This document shows, piece after piece, positions 53,889 to 63,635 of a stretch of 64,000 nt of DNA. Both the position numbers and the translations under genes were made by a program. Numbering within the stretch: position 1 is the first letter of the stretch; the number at the start of each line of letters is the position of its first letter. Source of the stretch: Acinetobacter sp. ANC 4558 (GTDB lineage: Bacteria; Pseudomonadota; Gammaproteobacteria; Pseudomonadales; Moraxellaceae); NCBI RefSeq assembly GCF_002135375.1, contig NZ_NEGH01000006.1, positions 112,587-176,586 of the forward strand, written 5' to 3'. The notes beneath the pieces are model-generated. The model worked only from the letters and a program-made list of their open reading frames with translations, did not search any database and had not been told where the DNA came from.

Positions 53889-54581
53889 TTATTTCTGAGG
53901 CAAGTCAAAACAAATAAACTGACTATTTTCTAAAGCTTTAATTACGCTTTGTTCTGAGTGTATTAATGCATCACCAGATTTTCCAACTTGACCATTTATT
54001 TCAATTGCACCAGAGATAACATGCACATAATTCAAACCAAATTTAGATATAGCTTCCAATTCTTCGCCAAGTTGTAAAACTGCAGTTTTAACTTCAGCTT
54101 GTTGACGAATATGCATTGGTGCATCTGAATTCGGCCCAGCAATTAAATGCCATTGATTCGGTTGATGCTGTGGATTCAATTGAATTTGTTGATAGTTAGG
54201 CTCTATATTTCGTACATTTGGCGTAATCCATATTTGTAATAAATGAACGGTTTCATCACCTTCATTGATTTCACTATGTTGAATGCCAGTACCGGCACTC
54301 ATTAACTGCCATTCACCAGCAGAAATTTTTCCTGCATTTCCCATACTGTCTTTATGTGAAATACTCCCTTTGAGTACGCAGGTTAAAATTTCCATATTGT
54401 CATGTGGATGTGTACCAAAGCCATTATGTGCATTAATAAGATCATCATTAATGACTCTTAATGCACTAATTCCCATATATTTAGGGTTATACCAGTTTCC
54501 AAATGAAAAACTATGCTTTGACTCTAACCACCCCATTTTGACATGACCACGATCTTCATTACGATGAATATAAGTTGTCAT
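53889..54581 (-). CDS. Pirin-family bicupin protein
   Basis: 230 aa: N-terminal HVKMGWLESKHSFSFGNWY, the metal-site block GFGTHPHDNMEILTCVLKG (His pair plus Glu, about 55-73), and GTGIQHSEINE. This is the YhhW/pirin class; some members are quercetin 2,3-dioxygenases. Cupin metal ligands are intact in the N-terminal domain. A single-gene unit. Confidence 0.92.
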   Translation of the reverse strand: MTTYIHRNEDRGHVKMGWLESKHSFSFGNWYNPKYMGISALRVINDDLINAHNGFGTHPHDNMEILTCVLKGSISHKDSMGNAGKISAGEWQLMSAGTGIQHSEINEGDETVHLLQIWITPNVRNIEPNYQQIQLNPQHQPNQWHLIAGPNSDAPMHIRQQAEVKTAVLQLGEELEAISKFGLNYVHVISGAIEINGQVGKSGDALIHSEQSVIKALENSQFICFDLPQK

Positions 54582-54748
54582 TGGTATATTCCTATCTTTA
54601 TTCTTTACATGGACGTAGTTTAGAGTGTTTTATATCGTTAATATATTCATAATAAATGAGGCTGCGTTCTATTTCTGAAACGAATGGTATAGATCTAATG
54701 CGATCATGAATGATTAAAGCGATATATTTTAAATCACAAATAAAATAA

Positions 54749-54770
54749 AAGGCACTCATATGAGTACCTT
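54749..54770 (-). terminator. Terminator of the L,D-transpeptidase gene
   Basis: AAGGCACTCAT/ATGAGTACCTT stem followed on the minus strand by TTTATTTTATT. Confidence 0.75.
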
Positions 54771-54787
54771 CTATTTTCGCTAAAATA

Positions 54788-55999
54788 TTATTCTAAGAAT
54801 TTAACAGTGACGCCTGATCTGACTTTTTTACCTAAATCATTGGCATCCCAGTTGGTTAAACGAATACATCCATGAGATGCTGTTTTCGAAATGGCAGATG
54901 GATTTGGGGTACCATGAATACCAAAAGATTTTTTGCTTAAACCAATCCAAATATTACCCACAGGACCATTTGGACCAGGCGGTAAGGAAAGTGGCTTTAA
55001 GTTTTTTCCTTGAATAAAGTTGCTAGGTGAATAGCTATACCAAGGATTGGGTGCAACACCTGTGACTTTATACGTTCCTATTGGAGATGGGGTATCAGAA
55101 CTACCAATCGTTGCAGGAAAAGAACCAATCATTTGGTTTTTGCTGTTAAATAAATACAGCTGTTTTGCACCTTTATGCGCAATAATTAAATGAATATCTT
55201 CAGGTAATTCATTACGAACATTTGTGACAATAATTTTCTCACCAACTTTATTAAAATTTGCATTTGGATTTAATTTCTTTAAAAAATCTTCATCCATATG
55301 AAATTTTTCACCCAGCATTTCTGAAACACGGGTGTAGTATAAACCTGGCATTTTTGCTTGTTCTGCATAATCACGTGGAATTGATTTTGCATAAGGACCT
55401 TTAAGGTCTGCATCGGTAATGGTGTATTCAATAAATGCAGGTTTATTTCCTTGTTTAGCAACTAAGGCATTCCAAGTTTCTTGAGTCAAAACACCTGTCG
55501 GCTCAAGACCGTTCATTTGTTGAAATGATGAGATTGCTTTAAGTGTGTTTTGACCACTTGTACCATCAATTGCGCCAGGAGATGCATGTGCATTGTTTAA
55601 CATCACATGTGCACGCGCATAAACTGGAAATTGTCCTCTGCCGATATTTTCATACCATGTTGCACTATTGAGACCACTGAGCGTCCATGATCCTTTAGAG
55701 GCAGGAGCTGTTGTTTGCACAGTTGGTGCTGTGCCTGTATCTGATGTTTTATCTTCTTTCGTTTGAAGATTATTCAAGGTATCAGAAGCTTTGTTTAAAT
55801 CTTGCTGTTCTTGTTCTGTGATTTGGACTTCAGATGCAGCTTTTATCGGCGTCTTTATTTCTAGCGGATTGATTGGATCTTCGACAGCAGAATCTATTAT
55901 TTTTTTTGAACTTGAAGGTAGTCCAGCAGGAGGTGCAGCAAATGCTGTGCCTGCAAAAATACAGCTTAAACTTATTGCGAGCAAAGTGCGAACGAACAT
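54788..55999 (-). CDS. L,D-transpeptidase with peptidoglycan-binding domain (YkuD/ErfK type)
   Basis: 403 aa. Signal peptide (MFVRTLLAISLSCIFAGTAFA), a low-complexity linker, a PG_binding_1-like segment (GTSGQNTLKAISSFQQMNGL, about 143-162), a LysM-like region near NPNANFNKVGEKIIV, and the YkuD domain ending in IHGTPNPSAISKTASHGCIR, whose SHGCIR holds the catalytic Cys. It forms 3-3 cross-links or attaches proteins to peptidoglycan in the periplasm. Domain order is that of the large ErfK/YbiS relatives. Confidence 0.94.
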   Translation of the reverse strand: MFVRTLLAISLSCIFAGTAFAAPPAGLPSSSKKIIDSAVEDPINPLEIKTPIKAASEVQITEQEQQDLNKASDTLNNLQTKEDKTSDTGTAPTVQTTAPASKGSWTLSGLNSATWYENIGRGQFPVYARAHVMLNNAHASPGAIDGTSGQNTLKAISSFQQMNGLEPTGVLTQETWNALVAKQGNKPAFIEYTITDADLKGPYAKSIPRDYAEQAKMPGLYYTRVSEMLGEKFHMDEDFLKKLNPNANFNKVGEKIIVTNVRNELPEDIHLIIAHKGAKQLYLFNSKNQMIGSFPATIGSSDTPSPIGTYKVTGVAPNPWYSYSPSNFIQGKNLKPLSLPPGPNGPVGNIWIGLSKKSFGIHGTPNPSAISKTASHGCIRLTNWDANDLGKKVRSGVTVKFLE

Positions 56000-56202
56000 G
56001 TAGTGCAGCCTTAAGAATGATTCATAAACATAAGTAAAACAATATAAGTATTACAGAAAAAAATATGCCTTGCAGTAATTCTTTTGTGTAAATACCAGCT
56101 TTATTCTGAGCTTACAGTAAACTTTAATATAGAGGTAGAGTTATTCAAATGTAAACCTTTTTGTTATGATGTCAGCAAGATTAAAAACAGATAGGAAAAT
56201 AA

Positions 56203-57273
56203 ATGACGGCTTTAAAAAATGATCGTTTTTTACGTGCTTTGCTCGGTGAGCCTGTAGATACCACGCCAGTATGGATGATGCGACAAGCTGGCCGTTACTT
56301 ACCAGAATATCGTGAAACTCGTGCTCAAGCTGGAGATTTTCTTTCCTTATGTAAAAATACAGAATTTGCATGTGAAGTGACCTTACAACCCCTTCGTCGA
56401 TATGAATTGGATGCCGCAATTTTATTTTCTGATATTTTAACTATCCCAGATGCTTTGGGTTTAGGTCTATATTTTGAAGTTGGTGAGGGACCTAAATTTC
56501 GTAAAACAATACGCACAGAACAAGATGTTGCAAATTTGCCAAAATTTAATGCTAAATCAGATTTAGATTATGTGATGAATGCAGTTTCAACAATTCGCTC
56601 TGCATTAGCTGGACAAGTGCCTTTGATTGGTTTTTCTGGAAGTCCTTGGACATTAGCTACATATATGATTGAAGGCGGATCAAGTAAAGATTTCCGTTTT
56701 AGTAAACAAATGATGTATGCTCAGCCTGAAGTATTACATGCACTTTTAGATCGATTAGCTGATGCTGTCATTGATTATTTAAATGCACAAATTGATGCAG
56801 GTGCCCAAGCAATACAAATTTTTGATAGTTGGGGGGGAGCACTAGCACATCGTGAATACCTTGAATTTTCATTAAAATATATGCATAAAATTGTCGCAGG
56901 ATTACAACGAGAAAAAGATGGTCGTAAAATTCCTGTAATTTTATTCACCAAAGGCGGTGGTCAGTGGCTTGAGCCAATGATTACAACTGGTGCTGATGCT
57001 TTTGGTTTAGATTGGACTACATCTTTAAATGTAGCACGTCAGACAGTGAATGGTCGTGCAGCATTACAAGGGAATTTAGACCCAGCGACACTATACGGTT
57101 CTCATGAAAATATTGTTAAAGCCACAAAAGCAATGCTTGATGATGCTTATGCAAATGGTGAAAAGACAGGCTACATTGCTAATTTAGGTCACGGAATTAC
57201 GCAGTGGGTTGATCCAGTAAAACCAAAAGCATTTATCGATACTGTACATGAATATAGTGCGAAATATTTATAG
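56203..57273 (+). CDS. hemE: Uroporphyrinogen decarboxylase
   Basis: 356 aa. HemE converts uroporphyrinogen III to coproporphyrinogen III in heme synthesis. Signature 1 [17 protein letters not shown] at about 20-36 and signature 2 [19 protein letters not shown] near 144-162 are present, as is [11 protein letters not shown]. The length is standard. A DUF817 gene follows after 9 bases. Confidence 0.98.
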   Translation: MTALKNDRFLRALLGEPVDTTPVWMMRQAGRYLPEYRETRAQAGDFLSLCKNTEFACEVTLQPLRRYELDAAILFSDILTIPDALGLGLYFEVGEGPKFRKTIRTEQDVANLPKFNAKSDLDYVMNAVSTIRSALAGQVPLIGFSGSPWTLATYMIEGGSSKDFRFSKQMMYAQPEVLHALLDRLADAVIDYLNAQIDAGAQAIQIFDSWGGALAHREYLEFSLKYMHKIVAGLQREKDGRKIPVILFTKGGGQWLEPMITTGADAFGLDWTTSLNVARQTVNGRAALQGNLDPATLYGSHENIVKATKAMLDDAYANGEKTGYIANLGHGITQWVDPVKPKAFIDTVHEYSAKYL

Positions 57274-57282
57274 GGAATTTCA

Positions 57283-58080
57283 GTGATTTTATTCCTAAAA
57301 TCTTTAGGTGAATTTTCGTTTAAGGCAGCTTCGGCTGCCTTGTTTGGAATATTGCTACTGATTGCATTTATTCTAACATCAAGCATGGGAGACCATATGT
57401 ACTATGGTTTCTACCGTTATGATTACTTATTATTTTATGCTTTAATCATTCAAGCGTGTTTACTTTATTGCAAATTAGAATCTTGGGCTGAAGCAAAAGT
57501 AATTGCTTTATTTCATGTTATGGCCATGATCATGGAAATTTTTCTAACTCATCCTGAAATTGGATCATGGCAATATCCCCAACCCGCCGTTTTTAAAATT
57601 TGTACAGTACCGTTATTTGCAGGTTTTATGTATTCCGCAGTGGGAAGTTTTTTTGCTAGATCTTTACGACTTTTCCAAGTTTCTATTCAATACTTACCAA
57701 GCTTTCCCAATATGCTCGCTTTAGCATTATGTTCATATATTAATTTTATGTCGAAGTTTTTCATACCAGATATTCGATATTTTTTATTCGCATGGAGTAT
57801 TTTAATTTTTTGGCCAACTAAAATTGGATTTTCTTTAAAACATATTCACATGAAATTACCCATGCTTCCAGTGATGTTTGTTTTAGCCTTTATTATTTGG
57901 ATTGCTGAGAATATTAGTACATTTAATCAAATATGGTTATATCCAAGTCAAGTCGATGCATGGCATATGGTTGGGTGGGGTAAATTAGGTTCATGGTACC
58001 TTTTATTACTTTTAAGTTTAGTGCTTGTTTTAGGTATTCTAGGTCAACGTAAACCCAATGGTTTTTGGAAGTTATATTAA
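57283..58080 (+). CDS. DUF817-family membrane protein
   Basis: 265 aa, GTG start. About eight hydrophobic segments. FLTHPEIGSWQYPQPAVFKI, GFMYSAVGSFFARSLRLFQ and WHMVGWGKLGSWYLLLLLSLVL match the DUF817 (YoaT-like) family, whose function is unknown. It lies 9 bases after hemE and is probably co-transcribed with it. A bidirectional terminator follows. Confidence 0.88.
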   Translation: MILFLKSLGEFSFKAASAALFGILLLIAFILTSSMGDHMYYGFYRYDYLLFYALIIQACLLYCKLESWAEAKVIALFHVMAMIMEIFLTHPEIGSWQYPQPAVFKICTVPLFAGFMYSAVGSFFARSLRLFQVSIQYLPSFPNMLALALCSYINFMSKFFIPDIRYFLFAWSILIFWPTKIGFSLKHIHMKLPMLPVMFVLAFIIWIAENISTFNQIWLYPSQVDAWHMVGWGKLGSWYLLLLLSLVLVLGILGQRKPNGFWKLY

Positions 58081-58082
58081 AT

Positions 58083-58110
58083 AAAAAACCCCACTATTTG
58101 GGGTTTTATT
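58083..58110. terminator. Bidirectional terminator between the DUF817 gene and folE
   Basis: AACCCC-ACTATTT-GGGGTTTT, GC stem flanked by A and T runs between convergent genes. Confidence 0.9.
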
Positions 58111-58123
58111 TTGATGAAAAATC

Positions 58124-58678
58124 TTAGTAACTTTCAGGCACAGCACTTAAAAATTCACGACGATCATCTTTATTGGTTTTAAAATCACCTAAAAAAGAAA
58201 CTGTTCGTGTGGTTGATTCTTGTTTGCCTACACCACGCATCATCATGCACATGTGAGCGGAGTCAATAACAACAGCAACACCTCGTGCTCCAGTCACCTC
58301 AGCAATAGCCTCAGCAATTTGTTGAGTCAAATTTTCTTGAATTTGTAAACGTCGCGCAAACATTTCAGTAATGCGGGCGAATTTAGATAGACCTAATACT
58401 TGACCTTCTGGTAAATAAGCAATATGAACTCGACCATAAAATGGCAGAAGATGATGTTCACATAAAGAATAAAATTCAATATTTTTAACTAAAACCATTT
58501 CATGATTATCAGAAGGGAAAACAGCATTGTTAGTAACTTCTGCTAATGACTGATTATATCCTGAAGTTAAATATGAAAAAGCTTTAGCAGCACGCATCGG
58601 CGTATCTTTCAAACCTGGACGATGAAGATCTTCGCCAACGGCAGTTAGGATATTTGCGTAGGATTGCTGCATAGACAT
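58124..58678 (-). CDS. folE: GTP cyclohydrolase I
   Basis: 184 aa. FolE opens the folate pathway by turning GTP into dihydroneopterin triphosphate. The zinc/active-site blocks are [20 protein letters not shown] (CEHH) and [19 protein letters not shown] with the third zinc Cys. The N-terminus ([19 protein letters not shown]) matches the family. Length is typical of the shorter bacterial form. Confidence 0.97.
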   Translation of the reverse strand: MSMQQSYANILTAVGEDLHRPGLKDTPMRAAKAFSYLTSGYNQSLAEVTNNAVFPSDNHEMVLVKNIEFYSLCEHHLLPFYGRVHIAYLPEGQVLGLSKFARITEMFARRLQIQENLTQQIAEAIAEVTGARGVAVVIDSAHMCMMMRGVGKQESTTRTVSFLGDFKTNKDDRREFLSAVPESY

Positions 58679-58773
58679 AAGAGGTGTTCACTTACACTTG
58701 ATAGATTGAACAAGGACGGCATTGTAGCAGAAAACTAGCAAAATGCCCCTGTTATGGAAGAAAATTCCGATGA

Positions 58774-59463
58774 TTACTTAGACTTTGGATTTTTTTCTGT
58801 GCGTTTAAGCAGAACTAAAACGGCACCAGTTCCCCCTTGCTTTTCAGGGGCACTCACAAAAGCTAAAACATCGCGGTGTTGGCGTAACCAGCTATTTACA
58901 TAGGTTTTTAAGATTGCATCAGGACCTTTCCCATGAACAATTTTAAGTACATTTTGGTTTTCATCTTTTGCAATTTGAATAATTTGGAGAACAGCTGTAC
59001 GTGCTTCTTCAATGGTGCAACCATGTAAATCTACTGCTTCAAACCAACGTAGATTACCTGCTTTTAAATCTTCAAAGACTCTATGCTGTAAGGTAGCAAT
59101 GCGATAACTCAAAGCAACCTGACTACCCACTGGATTAAGCATGGCTTGAGTATCAGATAATTCCGTATCATCAGTTTGCATGGGTCCAATTGCAGCAGCA
59201 CGTTTGGCAAGAACTTGAGCATTCGGTTTTTTCTTGACTGATTTTTCAAATTTCGCAATATTGCTAGTCTCCATTTTTTGGACCCCTTGCATTTGTTTAC
59301 GAAATAAATCGGCATCATCTTCTTCATTTTCTAGAGGTGTCGCCTGAGATTTCTGCTTAGACTGTTGTTCGAGTGCAGAAGAATGAGGATTGGTGATTTG
59401 CTTTTTAAAGGCTTTTAATAAATTAAATTGATCTTTAGAAAGTGAAGAATCGGACTTACTCAT
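58774..59463 (-). CDS. Smr-domain protein (possible nuclease)
   Basis: 229 aa. The first 120 residues are charged and low-complexity; the C-terminal Smr domain carries VDLHGCTIEEARTAVLQII (LDLHG motif), LKIVHGKGPDAILKTYVNSW (HGKG motif) and a final GGTGAVLVLLKR. Smr proteins act on DNA or RNA; recent bacterial examples cut RNA at stalled ribosomes. This is the SmrA/SmrB-like stand-alone form. Confidence 0.92.
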   Translation of the reverse strand: MSKSDSSLSKDQFNLLKAFKKQITNPHSSALEQQSKQKSQATPLENEEDDADLFRKQMQGVQKMETSNIAKFEKSVKKKPNAQVLAKRAAAIGPMQTDDTELSDTQAMLNPVGSQVALSYRIATLQHRVFEDLKAGNLRWFEAVDLHGCTIEEARTAVLQIIQIAKDENQNVLKIVHGKGPDAILKTYVNSWLRQHRDVLAFVSAPEKQGGTGAVLVLLKRTEKNPKSK

Positions 59464-59821
59464 AGTTTAAACGAATATCGATTTCAAAGAATTAGGCAAT
59501 AATTATAGTCTGAAATATAAAGAATTTGAACAGTGTAAAATTGATTTGATTTTATGCTCTTTGTTGATTCCATTGCCTAGATTAAATAAGAAGAAAATAT
59601 TTTGGTACGCATGAGTTTTGAAAATATAATAAATTAAATCGATTATATTGAATAATAATATTGGCTTAGCTCTAGTATTTGTTGAACTTTTATAGTAAGT
59701 CTAATAATTAAATTTATGATATTCCAATTTAATTTGTATTTATTTACATTTGAAATAACACCAGTGATGGAATAAATGAAATTTATGTGTCAGATGTTGT
59801 GATCGTTAGAGGAATATAGAA
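59464..59821. other. Intergenic stretch without a recognisable gene
   Basis: About 360 AT-rich bases between divergent genes. Apart from an AGAGGAAT ribosome-binding site before the next gene, no repeat, RNA gene or coding signal was noticed. Confidence 0.5.
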
Positions 59822-60376
59822 TTGCTTACACAATCAGATTTAATTTTTAATCAAGAGTTAGCTGCATGGGTACAGGCGGTAGGATCTGTTGTAGCAATTT
59901 TTGTTGCGATTGTTATTCCGCTATATTTAAATTACTTAGAGAAGAAAAATACGAAGAAAATGTTGGAAACACAAAAACAAAAATATTTTGTGATTTTATT
60001 TCCAAGCCTTTATCGTATTCGTAGATATAGTTTTGATTTTATGCAACAAATTAAAAATCATGAAAATAATGCTGAAAATATTATGCATACATTAGACAGT
60101 TTGTACTTAAATCTTATTCCTGTATTTTCTAATGAATTACATATTTTTGTACATAGTCAGATTTATGATGAAGATTTAAACCAATTGGCATTTGAGTTTT
60201 TCTATTGTGAGGAAATTTTACAGCAGCATTTAAACCAACCAGTGGATCAGAAAAAGAAACAACATCAAGATCAAATTGTTTCGCATACTCAAAGGGCATA
60301 TGAGTTATGTGAAAAAATTATAAAAAAGAACGAAAAGGAATATATTGATTTAGCGCAAGACGAAAAGCTGAATTAA
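59822..60376 (+). CDS. Hypothetical single-span membrane protein
   Basis: 184 aa with TTG start preceded by AGAGGAAT. One membrane helix at about 17-38 (VQAVGSVVAIFVAIVIPLYL) is followed by a charged cytoplasmic helical part (NYLEKKNTKKMLETQKQKY), typical of small unknown proteins near mobile or defence genes. No domain is recognised, and no neighbour supports a function. Confidence 0.6.
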   Translation: MLTQSDLIFNQELAAWVQAVGSVVAIFVAIVIPLYLNYLEKKNTKKMLETQKQKYFVILFPSLYRIRRYSFDFMQQIKNHENNAENIMHTLDSLYLNLIPVFSNELHIFVHSQIYDEDLNQLAFEFFYCEEILQQHLNQPVDQKKKQHQDQIVSHTQRAYELCEKIIKKNEKEYIDLAQDEKLN

Positions 60377-60445
60377 TGGGTGGAGCTAAAAAATATGTGT
60401 ATATCATGATTATTTAATTTAGTAATCATGGTATAAATCATTATT

Positions 60446-60652
60446 TTAGAAATAAGCTTGAATTTTATGATAATGAATTCCAAGCATAAAAAATAAGAAA
60501 AAGATGACACAACTTCGTATTGAGTTTTTCAAAGAAATTAAGTTGAAATTAACATATAAATCACAAATAGATAAAGCTAAGCTGAATAATGTCAAAGTTC
60601 CAAAGAGCAATACATAAAACTTCAAAAAAGTATTAAATTGAAATAACTTCAT
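60446..60652 (-). CDS. Possible small two-helix membrane protein
   Basis: From the Met at 60652 the ORF encodes 68 aa with two hydrophobic helices (about 10-32 and 43-60; FYVLLFGTLTLFSLALSIC and CVIFFLFFMLGIHYH). No strong ribosome-binding site or homologue is evident; an earlier in-frame Met at 60688 exists. Listed as doubtful. Confidence 0.35.
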   Translation of the reverse strand: MKLFQFNTFLKFYVLLFGTLTLFSLALSICDLYVNFNLISLKNSIRSCVIFFLFFMLGIHYHKIQAYF

Positions 60653-60702
60653 ATTTAGGTATGTACTTATATTTATTCGACGAATCAATAATTTTATGAT
60701 TA

Positions 60703-60740
60703 AAAGAAACTCAATTTTACATAATAAATTGAGTTTCTTT
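60703..60740 (-). terminator. Terminator downstream of trpC
   Basis: AAGAAACTCAATTT/AAATTGAGTTTCTT, a stem of about 14 bp; on the minus strand it is followed by TTTAATC. Confidence 0.7.
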
Positions 60741-60748
60741 GGAACAGT

Positions 60749-61555
60749 TTAATATACTTGCGGCTGACCAAATAATGCCGTAAATGCATGATCTGGTCTT
60801 GGTTGTTTCATAAAACTCTCACCCACGAGAAAACTATGAATATCATTTTCTTGCATCATTTGAACATCATTTGGTGTTGCAATACCACTTTCAGTAATTA
60901 AAACACGTGAAGGATCAAGTAGTTTTTTTAAACGAATGGATGTATTTAAATCGACATCAAATGTTTTTAAATTACGATTATTGACACCCAGTAAACAGCG
61001 TTCTGAGAGTTGTAGTGCACGCTCAAGTTCATTTTCATCATGGACTTCAACTAAAACGTCAAGTTGATATTCGAATGCAGTTTTAGACATTTCTTCTAAT
61101 TGTTGATCAGAAAGACATGAAACAATTAAAAGAATACAGTCAGCTTGTATTGCACGTGCTTCAATCACGCCATAAGGATCAATTAAAAAATCTTTACGGA
61201 GTGCTGGTAACGTGCAGTTTGAGCGAGCTAGAGAAATATTTTCATCGGCACCTTGAAAAAAATCGACATCTGTTAGGACAGATAAACATGCAGCACCCGC
61301 AGTTTCATATTGTTCTGCAATTTCAGTCGGATTAAAATTTTCTCGAATTACCCCTTTAGATGGAGATGCTTTTTTTATTTCAGCAATCACACCAGGTTGT
61401 TTCGATAAAAGAGACTGAGCAAAATGACGAATAGGAGAGGCTGCATGAGCAAGCTCTTCTATATCTTTATAGCTACGTTGCTTTAAACGAGTCGCAAATT
61501 CTTCTTTTTTACGCTCAATGATTTTACCTAAAATCGTATTTTCGATAGTGTTCAT
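60749..61555 (-). CDS. trpC: Indole-3-glycerol phosphate synthase
   Basis: 268 aa TIM barrel. VIAEIKKASPSKGVIRENF (about 55-73) is the family signature with catalytic Glu and Lys; LSVLTDVDFFQG, LRKDFLIDPYGVIEARAI and LGVNNRNLKTFDVDL follow. It is the monofunctional form (no fused TrpF), as in Acinetobacter and pseudomonads. It is third in trpG-trpD-trpC, 16 bases after trpD. Confidence 0.98.
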   Translation of the reverse strand: MNTIENTILGKIIERKKEEFATRLKQRSYKDIEELAHAASPIRHFAQSLLSKQPGVIAEIKKASPSKGVIRENFNPTEIAEQYETAGAACLSVLTDVDFFQGADENISLARSNCTLPALRKDFLIDPYGVIEARAIQADCILLIVSCLSDQQLEEMSKTAFEYQLDVLVEVHDENELERALQLSERCLLGVNNRNLKTFDVDLNTSIRLKKLLDPSRVLITESGIATPNDVQMMQENDIHSFLVGESFMKQPRPDHAFTALFGQPQVY

Positions 61556-61571
61556 GATCTTATTTCTACCC

Positions 61572-62618
61572 TTATACTTCGTATGTTTTTAAGGTTTTGG
61601 TAAACTCAGATAAAATTCCCATTTTTTCTAAAGCTTGACCACCATAAATAATGTCGTGGGCTAACGCAACACCTTGTTTATACGTTGTTGTTAGACCTGA
61701 AACATACAAAGCTGCACCTGCATTAAGTGCAATAATATTGGCAGCTTTTTCTCCTTTTTCCGATTTCTTTTTACCCAAAGCATCTTTAATGAGTGCAAGA
61801 CTTTCTGCTGGGCTATCAATAGATAATCCAGTTAAAGTTTGAGACTCAATATCGACTGCTTCAGGGGTAATGATCCATTCGCTAATTTCACCATTTTTTA
61901 ATTCAGCAACATAAGTTGCAGATGCTAGGCTAATTTCATCTAAACCATCTTTTGAATGTACAACCATGACATGTTCAGCATCAAGTTGTTTAAGAACTTC
62001 CGCGATTGGGCGACATAATTCATTAGAAAATACACCAATTACAAAGCGTTTTACGCCAGCCGGATTCGTAAGCGGGCCGAGTAAATTAAATAAAGTGCGA
62101 ATTCCTAATTCTTTTCGAGGCCCTGCAGCATATTTCATTGCTTTGTGGTGATTGGGTGCAAATAAAAAGCCAATACCCAGTTCACGAATACAACGTTCAG
62201 TTTGTTGCATATTTAGCTCTAAACTAATTCCTGCCTGTTCAAGTAAATCGGATGAACCTGATTTTCCAGAAACACCTCGGCCCCCATGTTTCGCAATGGT
62301 AGCACCTGCAGCAGAAACAACAAAAGCAGAAGCTGTTGAAACATTAAATAAGTTTTGACCATCTCCACCAGTACCAACGATATCGACTAAATTAGGAATA
62401 TCGCTGACATCAATATTAATGGCAAGTTCACGCATCACGCGTGCAGCAGCAGTAATTTCATCAATACTTTCACCTTTTAGGCGAAGTCCCATCATTAATG
62501 CACCAATCTGTGCATCTGTCGCTTCACCTGACATAATGCTACGCATGACATCTTCCATTTGAGACTGCGTCAGATGAATATTTTTTGTAATATGACTTAA
62601 AGCTTGTTGAATATTCAT
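61572..62618 (-). CDS. trpD: Anthranilate phosphoribosyltransferase
   Basis: 348 aa from the ATG at 62618 ([13 protein letters not shown]), the usual family start; a GTG three codons earlier is also possible. Marks are [20 protein letters not shown] (KDGGTG-like PRPP loop), [20 protein letters not shown] and the [18 protein letters not shown] block. It joins anthranilate to PRPP in tryptophan synthesis. trpG ends only about 10 bases upstream. Confidence 0.98.
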   Translation of the reverse strand: MNIQQALSHITKNIHLTQSQMEDVMRSIMSGEATDAQIGALMMGLRLKGESIDEITAAARVMRELAINIDVSDIPNLVDIVGTGGDGQNLFNVSTASAFVVSAAGATIAKHGGRGVSGKSGSSDLLEQAGISLELNMQQTERCIRELGIGFLFAPNHHKAMKYAAGPRKELGIRTLFNLLGPLTNPAGVKRFVIGVFSNELCRPIAEVLKQLDAEHVMVVHSKDGLDEISLASATYVAELKNGEISEWIITPEAVDIESQTLTGLSIDSPAESLALIKDALGKKKSEKGEKAANIIALNAGAALYVSGLTTTYKQGVALAHDIIYGGQALEKMGILSEFTKTLKTYEV

Positions 62619-62627
62619 ATGGTTCAC

Positions 62628-63212
62628 TTATGCATAAATTTCTAAGAAGTTTTTGAATATTTGATGGCCATGTTGACTCAGAATAGATTCAGGATGAAAT
62701 TGCACACCTTCAATAGGTAATGTCTTATGTTTAACACCCATAATTTCTTCTAGAGAGCCATCGGTTTCATTGGTCCAACATGTCACTTCTAAGCATTCTG
62801 GCAATGTTGTTTGATCAATCACTAAGGAATGATAACGTGTTGCAGAAAATGGAGAAGGCAAGTTACTGAAAATTCCTTTGTTGCTGTGATACATATCAGA
62901 TAATCGACCATGCATCACTTTTTTAGCACGAATAATATCACCACCAAATGCCTGCCCGATACTTTGATGGCCAAGACAAACGCCAAGTAATGGGATTTTT
63001 CCAGCAAAGGTTTGGATTGCAGGAATTGAAATACCAGCTTCTGATGGAGAGCAAGGACCAGGACCAATGACCAAATACTTCGGTTGCCATCGTTCTATGT
63101 CATCCAATGTGACGGCATCATTACGAACTACTTTTACATCTTGATTTAACTCGCCAAAATATTGAACGATGTTATAAGTAAAAGAGTCATAGTTGTCGAT
63201 CATTAGAAGCAT
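62628..63212 (-). CDS. trpG: Anthranilate synthase glutamine amidotransferase component
   Basis: 194 aa class I amidotransferase: [54 protein letters not shown] with the catalytic Cys, and [14 protein letters not shown] with the His/Glu pair. It may serve both anthranilate and p-aminobenzoate synthases. First gene of the trpGDC operon; trpE is not in the window on this side. Confidence 0.97.
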   Translation of the reverse strand: MLLMIDNYDSFTYNIVQYFGELNQDVKVVRNDAVTLDDIERWQPKYLVIGPGPCSPSEAGISIPAIQTFAGKIPLLGVCLGHQSIGQAFGGDIIRAKKVMHGRLSDMYHSNKGIFSNLPSPFSATRYHSLVIDQTTLPECLEVTCWTNETDGSLEEIMGVKHKTLPIEGVQFHPESILSQHGHQIFKNFLEIYA

Positions 63213-63253
63213 TTTTAGCTTAACCTTTTGAAATTTAGATCATAATTTAAAGC

Positions 63254-63262
63254 ATTATAGCA
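63254..63262 (-). promoter_or_regulatory. Extended -10 promoter of trpGDC
   Basis: Minus strand TGCTATAAT, a perfect -10 with the TGn extension, 42 bases upstream of the trpG start. No good -35 element stands at 16-18 bases, which fits an extended -10 promoter. No leader-peptide Trp codon run was seen. Confidence 0.65.
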
Positions 63263-63314
63263 GGTTGCCCGTTATGTTCCTCGTTTTGAATAAAGTGCAT
63301 ACTTTACAAGTAGA

Positions 63315-63341
63315 CATAAAAAAGCCTGCTATGAACAGGCT
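63315..63341 (-). terminator. Terminator of the AlpA-like gene
   Basis: AGCCTG-CTATGAA-CAGGCT overlaps the last codons of the AlpA-like gene and is followed on the minus strand by TTTTTTATG. It isolates trpGDC from that gene. Confidence 0.75.
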
Positions 63342-63538
63342 ACTATACCATTTTTAGGCTTGTATTTTTCAACCTCTTTTTTAACAGTTGACTTATACCC
63401 CCAAACCTCTTTTTCACTTAGTCGTATGCTCTTAGGAATTTGACTATTTTTAAGCATTTTATAAAATGTGGTTTTTTCAGCTACGAATAATGAAATTACT
63501 TCACTCGCTCGAGCTCTGCGATCAATTTCCATCAACAA
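63329..63538 (-). CDS. AlpA-like helix-turn-helix regulator
   Basis: 69 aa: ARASEVISLFVAEKTTFYKMLK followed by SQIPKSIRLSEKEVWGYKS and a KKEVEKYKPKN tail. This is the layout of AlpA/MerR-like excisionase-type regulators carried by prophages and integrative elements (the usual text is S-x-S-T-I-Y-R-L-x-K, then FPKPVRLG). Beside a decayed transposase it probably remains from an integrated element. Confidence 0.7.
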   Translation of the reverse strand: MLMEIDRRARASEVISLFVAEKTTFYKMLKNSQIPKSIRLSEKEVWGYKSTVKKEVEKYKPKNGIVACS

Positions 63539-63635
63539 ACCGTTTTAAACTCTTTTTTTCTATACATGCATTGATTTACCCACTCAGTAATTTTAGTCAG
63601 ACCCAATACTGTAATTATATATTATTTAGGATAAA

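Noticed and set aside
14697..58678. folP, folD, folE and the GcvT-like gene as a folate island
   Set aside because: The genes are scattered over 44 kb in separate units and orientations; all but GcvT-like are ordinary core genes.
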